From Bradyrhizobium sediminis (lineage in GTDB: Bacteria > Pseudomonadota > Alphaproteobacteria > Rhizobiales > Xanthobacteraceae): 64,000 nt of DNA. Below the pieces are notes generated by a model. The model was not told the DNA's origin and did not search any database. It worked only from the letters and a program-made list of their open reading frames with translations. Below are positions 50,762 through 61,388 of the stretch, one piece after another. The position numbers and the translations under genes are program-made. The stretch lies in contig NZ_CP076135.1 of the NCBI RefSeq assembly GCF_018736105.1, positions 1,238,001 to 1,302,000 on the forward strand. Reading direction: 5' to 3'. Numbering within the stretch: the first letter of the stretch is position 1; each line of letters opens with the position of its first letter.

Positions 50762-52243
50762 TCAGCTGTCGCGAACGCGACGAACGGGCGGGATCTTGAA
50801 CGTGCCATCCTTCAGCACAGCCTTTGGCTGATAGACCCGGATGCTGAGGTTGAAGGGAAGGCTCGGTGGGCAAGGAAGCCAGTTCGCTTCCTTCTCGGGC
50901 CCCGGTGAATGCGCCTGAATGTAGATGTCCAGTGAACCATCCGGATTGTACTTGAGCGGCATCGCCGAAGTTATTCCGTAGCGATTGATCGCGTTCCTGA
51001 CGTAGAAATTCTCGCGATAGGGTGAAATGGACCACACGCCGCTTTCCGACGGGAATATCTGATCCTTCTCAAGATGGAGAACGTATTTCGCCGCGCCGTC
51101 CAGCACCTTGCCGTCGCCGTCGACGAAGGCGCTCGGATAGACCGCGTCATCTGCCGTCAACGCGCCAAGTCCGAACCAGGCGACGAATGCCCGCGTCGTG
51201 TAGTCGGTGCCGAAGCGCCCGATGTTGAGGACGTTCTGCCAGCCGTTCACGGTGGGAGCCGTGTAGGGCCCTGTCTCCAGCTTGTACCAGACCTCGGCCG
51301 GCGCCCTGTTGATTCCGCGGAGGACCGCCGGATCGACCTTGGACGGATCGAAGTCCTTGCCGACCTCGATGCCGATCCGCTTCAGCTTGTCGATGATCCT
51401 GGTGTCGTCCGCATAGGGCGGATTGTCCTTGAGCGTCGCCGCCAGGCGCTTGAAGAACATCTCGCCGGTCATCAGCCGCACCTGGTCATAGGGCGTCGCC
51501 GTAGTGTCTACACTGCTGTCGATCGGAACGTTCGAAGGCGGCGTATAGGGCTTGCCCCAGGCGCTGAGCGGGGTGAGTTGCAGTTGATCCTGCAACTTGT
51601 TGATCGCGGCAAAGTCCTTTGGGCTGTCGCATGCGATCTGGACCAGGACGGATGCATAGCGGGTCGTCGAACGGAACGTCTGCTTGATGCCGCTTGGCGC
51701 AACGCCGTTCCATTTCGGTCCGACGATGAGAAAGTCGCCGGCACCGGTCCCCGTGGTCCGCCTGCCCGCCGAGGCAAAATCGTCGGTCCACATGTTGAGC
51801 GCCTGCATCACTACATAGCGCCCCTGGGTATCGGGCTGCGAATAGACGAAGGGCTCCTTCTCCAGGTCGATAAACGAGAACGCCCAGAGGGAGCTGACAC
51901 TGATGCGGACGCAGTCCTTGAAATCCGGGTCGACATAAGTCCGCATCCTGCCGAACTGATTGACTGGCGCCTTGTACTGTTCGGATTTGGACGTGGCGGT
52001 CATTACCGCTTTCGTCACGTCCATCATGACGAGAGGAAAGCCATAGACGTAGCATTCCAGCGCAAGGACGTAGGCCAGTTCCTCTTCCACGTCGCCCTTC
52101 AGATCGCCCAGTGCCCGCAGCAGGGGGCCGGCAGCCTGGCTGGTGGTCGGTGCCAATACGGCGCCGAGGCCTGCACCGAATGCGGTCGTGATCAGGTCGC
52201 GGCGATGAAGTGAAATTCTTTCCTGTCCGGCAAATGATTTCAT
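50762..52243 (-). CDS. DUF1254/DUF1214 exported protein
   Basis: A 493-aa protein with a twin-arginine-like export signal (LHRRDLITTAFGAGLGAVLAPTTSQAAG), a DUF1254 domain (ALECYVYGFPLVMMDVTKAVM, VNQFGRMRTYVDPDFKDCVRISVSSLWAFSFIDLEKEPFV) and a C-terminal DUF1214 domain (RENFYVRNAINRYGITSAMPLKYNPDGSLDIYIQAHSPGPEKEANWLPCP). The family is widespread, periplasmic and unassigned. ATG 52243 follows GGGAGATCGATC. It lies 172 bases downstream of the arylsulfatase stop on the same strand. Confidence 0.9.
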   Translation of the reverse strand: MKSFAGQERISLHRRDLITTAFGAGLGAVLAPTTSQAAGPLLRALGDLKGDVEEELAYVLALECYVYGFPLVMMDVTKAVMTATSKSEQYKAPVNQFGRMRTYVDPDFKDCVRISVSSLWAFSFIDLEKEPFVYSQPDTQGRYVVMQALNMWTDDFASAGRRTTGTGAGDFLIVGPKWNGVAPSGIKQTFRSTTRYASVLVQIACDSPKDFAAINKLQDQLQLTPLSAWGKPYTPPSNVPIDSSVDTTATPYDQVRLMTGEMFFKRLAATLKDNPPYADDTRIIDKLKRIGIEVGKDFDPSKVDPAVLRGINRAPAEVWYKLETGPYTAPTVNGWQNVLNIGRFGTDYTTRAFVAWFGLGALTADDAVYPSAFVDGDGKVLDGAAKYVLHLEKDQIFPSESGVWSISPYRENFYVRNAINRYGITSAMPLKYNPDGSLDIYIQAHSPGPEKEANWLPCPPSLPFNLSIRVYQPKAVLKDGTFKIPPVRRVRDS

Positions 52244-52415
52244 GATCGATCTCCCATTCATTGGCGCGCCGCTCGACCCTGCTCATTTGACCGAAGCCCG
52301 AAACGTTCGTCTTTCGGTCGCAAGCTGTGGGAGGGGTGCGGCGAAGCTTTGGAACATCTCGTGTTCGGGAGCGGGGAGCTTGCGCTCCCCGCTGTTCTGC
52401 TGTGCCTGACTCGGG

Positions 52416-54899
<2,484 letters not shown>

Positions 54900-55099
54900 T
54901 GCAGGCCTCCCAGGAAAAGCAGACGCGCGTAAAATTATGTTGGAGAATTTTACAAAGCGAAGCGTTGAGGCAGATCAACGATGCTTCGCCTTCGCGCGAA
55001 AAATGCGCCCCAACTGGACTTGCCGTGCTAACCGCCAGAAAACACTCAGAGATTGTGAGCGGTCCAAACGTCCAAATCGTCAGATATGACGACATGCAG

Positions 55100-55209
55100 T
55101 GCGGCGCCGACTTCGGCGGCCTTGCGCGACTGCGCGGCGACGACGTCGCCCTTGGAGGATATCGCGGGCTTGCGGATCTGCTGGGCGTCGGAGGACTGGT
55201 CGCCCATGG
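55100..55209 (-). pseudogene. Truncated gamma-glutamyltransferase 5' end
   Basis: MGDQSSDAQQIRKPAISSKGD followed by VVAAQSRKAAEVGAA corresponds to the first 36 residues of the protein encoded at 45987-47579. After that the frame continues into unrelated HVVISDDLDVWT. No catalytic part remains. Confidence 0.85.
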
Positions 55210-55412
55210 TGTCGCCTGTTGTTCTTGACGTTGCGCCGAGCTGGCGAAGTGCCACCGACAATGGCACACCGCCAACGATCAAGACAAACGCGAAGGAGAG
55301 CAGGCATGCCGGGTGTGAAGCAGACGCGGGACGGGGCCGTCGGCCTCTTGACCCTGAGCGAGCCGGCGAGCCTGAATGCCATGACGCCCGATCTGCTCGG
55401 CGGCTTGGCCGC
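55101..55412. repeat. Degraded second copy of the ggt/ech junction
   Basis: About 93% identical to 47473-47785. It still carries both start codons and the shared promoter, then similarity stops inside each gene. The left end runs into unrelated sequence after 36 ggt codons, and the right end stops after 36 ech codons. Confidence 0.9.
55305..55412 (+). pseudogene. Truncated enoyl-CoA hydratase 5' end
   Basis: MPGVKQTRDGAVGLLTLSEP then ASLNAMTPDLLGGLAAS matches the first 36 residues of the hydratase at 47679-48452. The frame then runs into a tRNA fragment. Both oxyanion-hole motifs are lost. Confidence 0.87.
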
Positions 55413-55431
55413 TTCGCGAGCGAAGGCTGGC

Positions 55432-55476
55432 GTGGCCCGGCAGGAATCGAACCTGCAGCCAGACCGCTATGAGCGG
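55432..55476 (-). pseudogene. 3'-half tRNA fragment (from a CAT-anticodon tRNA)
   Basis: This 45-base stretch matches the anticodon-to-acceptor half of the intact tRNA at 57406-57481 with three substitutions and one deletion. The 5' half (D arm, acceptor strand) and the CCA end are missing. It has the same orientation as the intact tRNA and begins 19 bases after the truncated hydratase. Confidence 0.82.
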
Positions 55477-55492
55477 CTGTCGCCCGAATGTG

Positions 55493-56116
55493 TCAGCGGG
55501 AAATCACGCGCGATCCTGCAGGCCACTGGCGTTGTCCTTGCACCGGGCTCGCTCCGATTTCCCATCCTGCGCCGGCCCAGACCGCGTCTACCGCGCCGAG
55601 CACGCCTGCGGCGTCCTGCACAAAGAAAATGTTTGGAACGGCATTGGTCTGCAGCGCTCCGTCTTCACCGTTGGCCTGGAGTTTCAAGAGGCACCAAAGG
55701 TTGGTTAGTTTGGTCTCATGGCGATCATCGAGTTCGGCGATGATCTGGGTGTTGCTCGATGATCTGCTCAAAGCGTGAGTTTGAAACGTCACATCATCTG
55801 TATCGTCTTCGACCTTGACGGCGAAGCGGCGCATGAAAGTCGCGCCAAGCCAGGAAATTCTGGCGTCGGCCCCCGGTGAAATGTTCTCTTTGAAATGCTC
55901 GCCGGCCACGAACTTTTCATGGCGAGGGAGTGCGGATGTCGCCGGGGGATCGAATGGTTCTGCGGGCGGCGGCCGGTGGTGGCAGGTGCCCCTGAGGCCT
56001 GGAACCAGCGCCTCAAGGCCGGCGCGTGTCGGTTGGTTTTCAATCGCTGCCGAGCCGCTGTTTCCGACTGCGAGAAAGAGCAAGGCTGAGGAGATTAGGC
56101 TTAGCGGCTGGCGCAT
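55493..56116 (-). CDS. Hypothetical secreted protein, 207 aa
   Basis: A signal peptide (MRQPLSLISSALLFLAVGNSGSAA-IE) precedes a soluble domain with FKENISPGADARISWLGATFMRRFAVKVEDDTDDVTFQTHALSRSSSN, LWCLLKLQANGEDGALQTNAVPNIFFVQDAAGVLGAVDAVWAGAGWEIGAS. AAGGGAAACC lies before the ATG. No family recognised. Upstream is a very AT-rich stretch and, 69-83 bases before the start, a perfect TTAA-N7-TTAA sequence. Its C-terminus ends 16 bases from the tRNA fragment, so the true C-terminus may have been lost in that rearrangement. Confidence 0.65.
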   Translation of the reverse strand: MRQPLSLISSALLFLAVGNSGSAAIENQPTRAGLEALVPGLRGTCHHRPPPAEPFDPPATSALPRHEKFVAGEHFKENISPGADARISWLGATFMRRFAVKVEDDTDDVTFQTHALSRSSSNTQIIAELDDRHETKLTNLWCLLKLQANGEDGALQTNAVPNIFFVQDAAGVLGAVDAVWAGAGWEIGASPVQGQRQWPAGSRVISR

Positions 56117-56184
56117 TTTGGTTTCCCTTGAATCTGATCGATGAGATCAAGGTAAACCAGAAGTTGAGCATGTAAATCTATTCA

Positions 56185-56199
56185 TTAACGCTTGGTTAA
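56185..56199 (-). promoter_or_regulatory. Perfect CtrA-type box before the secreted-protein gene
   Basis: On the minus strand TTAACCAAGCGTTAA, an exact TTAA-N7-TTAA starting with TTAACCA. It matches the box before cheA (TTAACCAACCGTTTA) at 13 of 15 positions. The local AT richness raises the chance of a random match. Confidence 0.5.
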
Positions 56200-56442
56200 G
56201 CATAAAAAGTAACAATAATTACATTATAATTTTATGCTAATACATAAGAATACTATATTTATATTTGTATATATTTGAATTTTCGAAATTACCGGGCCAG
56301 AATATTGGATTTACTGGTGTTTTGGGGTGCGGCGCGGCGATTCCAGTAGCTCTCGTTCGCCTATGGCGTCGCGCAACTGGACGAGAGGCGAGTTCGAGTC
56401 GGCGAGGTACATCCGCACGGCGGACGTTTCGCATCGATCGCT
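56200..56442. other. AT-rich gap with no recognised gene
   Basis: 56200-56285 is mostly A and T, unlike anything else in the window, and could hold the promoter of the leftward gene. The remainder (to 56442) has no supported coding frame. Confidence 0.5.
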
Positions 56443-56769
56443 TCAATGAGCGGGAGACGATCCGCTGCGAATCAGTCTGACGATTTGAACAGTGCAGCGT
56501 TGCAGAGTTTGTGCGCCCTCCCTGGCTCGCCGGCTGGGCTCTGCCGGCGAACGGATGATGGGGGAGAGAGCAGCCAACTCCTCGGCCGCGCCTTCCGCGG
56601 CACCCGGCCCTGCGTGAACAACAACTTCTTTGGCGTGGATCGGCTCGCCACATTCAGAACAGACGGTTACCGGATCGAACAGCTTGCCGCACGTCTTGTG
56701 CTCATGAAGCAAGGGGCGGCCGCGTTCATCCACCATGCATCGCATCGCGATCGGCGACCCCCAATGCAT
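56443..56769 (-). pseudogene. Possible C-terminal remnant with CGK...CSECGEP motif
   Basis: The frame encodes RGRPLLHEHKTCGKLFDPVTVCSECGEPIHAKEVVVHAGPG followed by an unconserved tail. A Cys/His-containing segment of this type ends some HxlR-type regulators, after the winged helix. Here no winged helix precedes it, so it would be a fragment. An adjoining frame (to about 57184) with ALGEQLMADALGVADRDAMHG may be a piece of another broken gene. Weak evidence. Confidence 0.3.
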
Positions 56770-57299
56770 CAGCCATCAGCTGTTCGCCGAGCGCCGGATC
56801 CGCATGGTCGATCGCGAATCCGTGTGGCGAGAGTTTTACCTGCAGGGGCGAGCATCGCCCTTCGGTGCTCGCCCGCCCGCTACGCACAGCGCCTGCGGCA
56901 GCCCTGGTTTGACCGGTTGCGGCCAGTGCCGTTGCCTCGTCGTGATCGGAAATTGTGTTCACGTCGATTTCTCCTCGGGCACGCGCACGGCAAGCGCGCG
57001 GGTTGCGGCAACGCGCAGGCAATCGTTCGCTGCGGCGAGCCGGTGCAACTTCAATTGTCGGGATTTTTAGCCTGCAATCGCGCCGAACAGCCGTTTGGCG
57101 GGGCCATGAGCGGCCTGAAAGTCGTGCGATGTTGAAAGTGTGCCGGTGATTTGCCCGACGTGTCAAAATGTTTTTGCCGGTCAAGCATCCATGCCGGCGA
57201 CCCCCTTGTTACTTTGCATGGGGTTGTTTTCGATATTTTGGTTGGGAGCCCTTCGGAGCCGTAGCTCGCGGGCCGAGGAGCCCGCTTTGGCCCGTAGCT

Positions 57300-57353
57300 T
57301 CCAGTCCGTCTTCGCTTTCGCTGCGCTCAAGCTACGCCGGACACCACGCTTCG
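57300..57353 (+). repeat. Short repeat matching 48472-48522
   Basis: TCCAGTCCGTCTTCGCTTT...GCTCAAGCTACGCCGGACACCACGCTTC. It lies 53 bases from the tRNA 3' end and marks the right edge of the accessory region. Hairpin-rich sequence (GCGTGGCTGCGCCACGC) follows to the tRNA. Confidence 0.6.
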
Positions 57354-57405
57354 TCCTTCTGGTCTCCGCGTGGCTGCGCCACGCGAAGCCCGTCAGGGCG
57401 AAGCG

Positions 57406-57481
57406 TGGTGGGCCCGGCAGGACTCGAACCTGCAACCAGACCGTTATGAGCGGCCGGCTCTAACCATTGAGCTACAGGCCC
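57406..57481 (-). tRNA. tRNA with anticodon CAT, probably tRNA-Ile2 (or elongator tRNA-Met)
   Basis: A 76-nt cloverleaf with encoded CCA: acceptor GGGCCTG/CGGGCCC, D arm TAGCTCAATGGTTAGAGC, anticodon stem GGCCG/CGGTC with loop CTCATAA (CAT), T arm GCAGGTTCGAGTCCTGC. The variable region resembles the lysidine-modified Ile2 species more than elongator Met, but the distinction needs a TilS-identity check. It is the intact version of the fragment at 55432-55476. Confidence 0.93.
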
Positions 57482-57574
57482 CGCCGCAGGAGTGCCGCCG
57501 CGGGCGGCACGCAACGGTGCCGCCACCGTTTACAGGGACCGCCGCGATCCGGCAATGCCGGGCGTCCCTCTCGC

Positions 57575-57600
57575 CGTCATGCCCCGCGAAAGCGGGGCAT
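57575..57600. repeat. Palindrome GCCCCGC-GAAA-GCGGGGC
   Basis: A short GC hairpin within GTCATGCCCCGC, the kind that opens many intergenic repeats in this group; a related CCCGGCGAACGCCGGG lies at about 62253-62268. It is about 50 bases past the stop of the binding-protein gene and could act as a weak transcript end without a U tract. Confidence 0.55.
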
Positions 57601-57650
57601 CCGGTGCGCCGCGGCAAGCCCGGCCATGACGACGTGTTTGCTGATCCGGG

Positions 57651-58865
57651 CTACTTCTTCACCAGCGAACAGGCCGGATCGGGCGGGCCGAACGCTTCCT
57701 GTCCGGAAATCTTCGCCAGGATCTTGTAGTAGTCCCACGGATATTTCGACTCCTCCGGCTTCTTGACCTCGACCAGCATGAGGTCATGAACCATCAGATT
57801 GTCCTCGCGCAGCTTGCCGTTGCGGGAAAAGAAATCCTCGATCGGCTTCTCGCGCATCTTCGCCGCCACCTTGAGCGGTTCGTCGGTGCCGCTCTCCTTG
57901 ATGGCGTTGAGGTAATACATCACGGATGAATAGACGCCGGCCTGCCACATCGTCGGCATCCGGTTCATCTTGGCGAAGTAGCGCTTCGACCATTCGCGGG
58001 TCTTGTCGTCCATGTCCCAGTAGAACGAGGTCGTCAGCAGCAGGCCCTGCGCCGCCGGCAGGCCGAGCGAATGGATGTCGGTGATCAGCGCCAGCAAGGC
58101 CGCCATCTGCTGGCCGCCCTTGAAGACGCCGAACTCGGCGCCGGTCTTGATCTCGTTCATGTTGTTCGGCGGCCCGCCGGCGATGCCGATGATCTTGGCC
58201 TTCGAGGCCTGGGCCTGCAGCACGAAGGACGACAGGTCCGGCGTCGCCAGCGGCGGGCGCACCGATCCCAGCACCTTGCCGCCGCTCTTGGTGACGACGC
58301 TGGCGGCGTCACGCTCCAGCGAATGCCCGAACGCGTAGTCGTCGGTGATGAAGAACCAGCTGTCGCCGCCGCGCTTCACCACCGCCTGCGCGGTGCCGAC
58401 CGCGAGCGCACGGGTGTCGAACACCCACTGCATCGCATAGGGCGAGCAGAATTTGCCGTGGAAGTCGGCGGTGCCGGTGGAGTGAACGATCAGCAGCTTC
58501 TTCTTTTCGGTGGCGATGTTCTGCACCGCCAGCCCCACCGCCGACACCGGCACGTCCACGATCAGGTCGACCTGATCGACATCGTACCAGCGCCGCGCAA
58601 TGGCGCCGCCGATATCCGGCTTGAGCTGATGATCGCCGACGATCACGCTGATCGGCTTGCCCAGCACCTTGCCGCCGAAATCGTCCACCGCCATCTGCGC
58701 CGCGGTCACCGAGCCCTGGCCGGTCGGCGTCGATGCCGGTCCATTCATGTCGGTGAGCACGCCGATCTTGACCACGTCGTCCGACACCTGCGCCAGCGCC
58801 GATGCCGATGACAGCACCACGGCCGCGAATGCGCCGAGCATGGATATTGTTCTGGCTGAAATCAC
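57651..58865 (-). CDS. ABC transporter periplasmic substrate-binding protein (branched-chain amino acid type)
   Basis: A 404-aa protein: signal peptide (ISMLGAFAAVVLSSASALA-QVS), VKIGVLTDMNGPASTPTGQGSVTAAQMAVDDFGG, DLIVDVPVSAVGLAVQNIATEKKKLLIVHSTGTADFHGKFCSPYAMQWVFDT and YYKILAKISGQEAFGPPDPACSLVKK. This is the LivK/urea-amide-type fold common in rhizobia; ligand unknown. GTG 58865 is the start, with GGGAGG upstream. No permease or ATPase genes adjoin, so like the one at 28.3 kb it is an orphan. Confidence 0.92.
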   Translation of the reverse strand: MISARTISMLGAFAAVVLSSASALAQVSDDVVKIGVLTDMNGPASTPTGQGSVTAAQMAVDDFGGKVLGKPISVIVGDHQLKPDIGGAIARRWYDVDQVDLIVDVPVSAVGLAVQNIATEKKKLLIVHSTGTADFHGKFCSPYAMQWVFDTRALAVGTAQAVVKRGGDSWFFITDDYAFGHSLERDAASVVTKSGGKVLGSVRPPLATPDLSSFVLQAQASKAKIIGIAGGPPNNMNEIKTGAEFGVFKGGQQMAALLALITDIHSLGLPAAQGLLLTTSFYWDMDDKTREWSKRYFAKMNRMPTMWQAGVYSSVMYYLNAIKESGTDEPLKVAAKMREKPIEDFFSRNGKLREDNLMVHDLMLVEVKKPEESKYPWDYYKILAKISGQEAFGPPDPACSLVKK

Positions 58866-58978
58866 TCTGGTCCTCCCATGACCGTTTCGGCGCGTTGGCC
58901 GTCATTGCTTGTTTCGGCGCTCGATAGCGCCAATTGGTCGCAATTGCAACTATTGGAAGGTCCGCGTCGGCCGGCCGC

Positions 58979-59863
58979 TCAGGCGGCGAAGCGGATTTGG
59001 CCCGCGGGAGCAGGGTCATATCCGCCGAGTTCGGCGGCCCGCTGCGCCAGCCGCTTCTGCCCGATGAAACCGATCAGCGCCTGAACAGAGGGGCGGAAAT
59101 AGCTGCGCTGCCGCATCAATAGGTCGAAATTCTCCCAGAGCAGCGGGACGAAATCGAGACCCGCCGATTTCGCCGCGGCGCGGGTGGCAACGCCGCAGTC
59201 GGCCCTGCCGGCGCGGATCGCGGCCGCGAGATCGGGGCCGGTGAGACATGGCGGCTCGAGCCGGCGCAGGTCCTTGAGGCTGGCGCCGGCGCGCCTCAGC
59301 AGCACATCGAGCAGCATCTGCGCGCCGGCGCCGGGCTGCCGGACGGCCATCTGCGCGCCTGCAGCGACAACATCCGTCAGGCTGTGCAGCTGTTTGGGAT
59401 TACCTGATGGAACCAGCAGGCCCTGTTCGCGTCGCGCCAGTCCGACCAGCACGGCATCGTGCAGCCCCGGCATTGCGCGCACTGCCGCGACATTGGCGTC
59501 TTCGCCGGTAACGTCATCGTTGTGGAAATGCACCGCCGCGGCGATCACCTCGCCGCGCTGCAGGCGATCGACGCCGCGCGCGGTGCCCTCGGTCAGCGAC
59601 GCCAGGCCGGAGCCGGATTCGCGCAAGGTCCATTCCAGCAGATCGTCCTGGCTGCCGCCGACAATGGGCGGCGGGTCCGCCGCGATCATGCCGGCGGGAC
59701 GTGCCAGTCCCGCAAGTACCCAGAGATCCAGCTCCTGGCGCGGAAACAGCCACTTGCCGGTCACCTTGCTGCAGGGGATCGCGCCCGAGGTCACGAGTTC
59801 GTAGAGCTTGCGCTCTCCGAGCCGGACATAGTCGGCAGCCTCGCTGGTGGTCAAAAACTCCAT
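58979..59863 (-). CDS. One-component regulator: HTH plus periplasmic-binding-protein-like domain
   Basis: A 294-aa protein. An N-terminal excisionase/MerR-type helix-turn-helix (LTTSEAADYVRLGERKLYELVTSGAIPCSKVTGKWLFPRQELDLWV) is followed by a PBP-like ligand domain (AAVHFHNDDVTGEDANVAAV, VVAAGAQMAVRQPGAGAQMLLDVLL, LAAAIRAGRADCGVATRAAAKSAGLDFVPLLWENFDLLM). This layout senses oxyanions or molybdopterin-related ligands in several bacteria. It is divergent from tupB (85-base gap) and probably controls tungstate uptake. ATG 59863 starts the HTH directly; the frame further upstream overlaps tupB. Confidence 0.88.
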   Translation of the reverse strand: MEFLTTSEAADYVRLGERKLYELVTSGAIPCSKVTGKWLFPRQELDLWVLAGLARPAGMIAADPPPIVGGSQDDLLEWTLRESGSGLASLTEGTARGVDRLQRGEVIAAAVHFHNDDVTGEDANVAAVRAMPGLHDAVLVGLARREQGLLVPSGNPKQLHSLTDVVAAGAQMAVRQPGAGAQMLLDVLLRRAGASLKDLRRLEPPCLTGPDLAAAIRAGRADCGVATRAAAKSAGLDFVPLLWENFDLLMRQRSYFRPSVQALIGFIGQKRLAQRAAELGGYDPAPAGQIRFAA

Positions 59864-59872
59864 CCTGCACTC

Positions 59873-59882
59873 ATATGCATAT
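59873..59882. promoter_or_regulatory. Palindrome ATATGCATAT in the regulator-tupB gap
   Basis: A perfect 10-base palindrome 9 bases before the regulator start, on the side of the gap where it could repress its own gene. TTGACA at 59903-59908 may be the -35 element towards tupB. Confidence 0.4.
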
Positions 59883-59948
59883 TTCTGCTTCTGTTCAATG
59901 AGTTGACATAAGCGGAATTGATGCGGAACAAGGCGGGTGGAGGGAGCA

Positions 59949-60641
59949 ATGTCCGACCAGTCCAGCGCCTGGGAACTGATCCTGAACGGCGATGCCGCGC
60001 TGTTCGCGATCGTGCGGCTTTCGCTTGCCGTCAGCCTGTCCGCGGTGGCGCTGGCCGCTCTCGTCGGCATGCCGCTTGGCGCGCTGCTCGCCCTGAGCCG
60101 CTTTCCCGGACGATCCGTCCTGGTGGTGCTGCTCAATGCGCTGATGGGGTTGCCGCCGGTCGTGGTCGGGCTCGCGGTCTACCTGCTGCTGTCGCGATCC
60201 GGGCCGCTCGGGGCGATGGGCATCCTGTTCACGCCGACCGCCATGACCATCGCCCAGACCATCCTGATCGTGCCGATCATCGCGGCGCTGGCGCGCCAGA
60301 CCATCGAGGATCTCTGGGTCGAGTATCGCGACGAGTTGACGGCGATGGACGTCAGCCCGGCCGGCCGCATGATGACGTTGTTGTGGGATGCGCGCTTCAG
60401 CCTGCTCACGGCGCTGCTGGCGGGTTTCGGGCGGGCCGCCGCCGAAGTCGGCGCGGTCATGATCGTCGGCGGCAATATCGACGGATTTACCCGCACCATG
60501 ACCACCGCGGTGGCGCTGGAGACTTCCAAGGGCAATCTGCCGCTGGCGATGGGACTGGGGCTCGTTCTGGTCGCCATCGTCCTGGCGATCAATGCCGCCG
60601 CGTGGGGAACGCGCGTCTGGTCGGAACGGCAGGTGGGCTGA
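59949..60641 (+). CDS. tupB: Tungstate ABC transporter permease TupB
   Basis: A 230-aa permease with about five helices and the binding-protein-dependent transport signature (EYRDELTAMDVSPAGRMMTLLWDARFSLLTALLAGFGRAAAEVGAVMIVGGNIDGFTRTMTTAVALETSKGNLPLAM). The AxEVGAVxIVGGNI stretch is typical of TupB/WtpB-type permeases. ATG 59949 follows GGAGGGAGCA. First gene of tupB-tupC-tupA; tupC starts 2 bases after its stop. Confidence 0.9.
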   Translation: MSDQSSAWELILNGDAALFAIVRLSLAVSLSAVALAALVGMPLGALLALSRFPGRSVLVVLLNALMGLPPVVVGLAVYLLLSRSGPLGAMGILFTPTAMTIAQTILIVPIIAALARQTIEDLWVEYRDELTAMDVSPAGRMMTLLWDARFSLLTALLAGFGRAAAEVGAVMIVGGNIDGFTRTMTTAVALETSKGNLPLAMGLGLVLVAIVLAINAAAWGTRVWSERQVG

Positions 60642-60643
60642 CG

Positions 60644-61366
60644 ATGCGCGCACCCTCCAGCGATCTTCCCCTCGTGCTCGATGGCGTCACGCTGCAGGCG
60701 GGCGCGACCGTGATCCTCGACCGGTTGAATCTCGCGATCACGCCGGGCGCGCCGACGCTGATCGTCGGGCCGAACGGCTCGGGCAAGAGCACCCTGCTGC
60801 GGATCTGCATGGGGCTGGCGGCGCCGTCGGCAGGCCGCGTCACCTGGGGCGGCCGGCCCGCGAGCCCGCCGGTGCGGCGCGCGATCCTGTTTCAGCGCCC
60901 GGTCATGCTGCGCAGAACCGCTGCGGCCAATGTCGCCTATGCGCTGGCGCAGGCCGGCATGCCGCACAGGGAACGCGCGGCGCGTGTCGCGTCATTGCTG
61001 GAACGCGTTGGGCTCGCCGATCTGGCGCAACGCCCGGCGCGGCGGCTCTCCGGCGGCGAACAACAGCGGCTGGCGCTGGCCCGCGCCCTGGCGCGCGATC
61101 CCGAGATCCTGCTGCTCGACGAACCCACCGCCAGCCTCGATCCGGCGGCGACGCGCGGCGTCGAGGAGATCGTGCTGATGGCGGCGCAATCCGGCATCAA
61201 GATCGTGATGGCCTCGCACGATCTCGGCCAGGTGCGCCGGCTCGCCGGCGAGGTGATTTTCATGGTTCGCGGCGCGCTGTGCGAGCGCGGCGCTGCCGCT
61301 GACTTTCTCGACCACCCGACGACGCAGGAAGCCGCCGCATTCCTGCGCGGCGATCTCGTGATCTGA
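60644..61366 (+). CDS. tupC: Tungstate ABC transporter ATP-binding protein TupC
   Basis: A 240-aa ATPase with Walker A VGPNGSGKST, signature LSGGEQQRLALARAL, Walker B ILLLDEPTASLD and the switch His (VMASHDLGQ). There is no C-terminal oxyanion-binding TOBE domain, unlike ModC, in keeping with TupC. ATG 60644 lies 2 bases after tupB. Powers uptake of tungstate delivered by TupA. Confidence 0.92.
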   Translation: MRAPSSDLPLVLDGVTLQAGATVILDRLNLAITPGAPTLIVGPNGSGKSTLLRICMGLAAPSAGRVTWGGRPASPPVRRAILFQRPVMLRRTAAANVAYALAQAGMPHRERAARVASLLERVGLADLAQRPARRLSGGEQQRLALARALARDPEILLLDEPTASLDPAATRGVEEIVLMAAQSGIKIVMASHDLGQVRRLAGEVIFMVRGALCERGAAADFLDHPTTQEAAAFLRGDLVI

Positions 61367-61388
61367 TTTGCCGCAACAGGAGTTCCCG

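Noticed and set aside
56237..56653. 138-codon minus-strand frame
   Set aside because: Arg-rich then AT-encoded tail (NIYKYKYSILMY), no ribosome site; the composition change shows it is not a gene.
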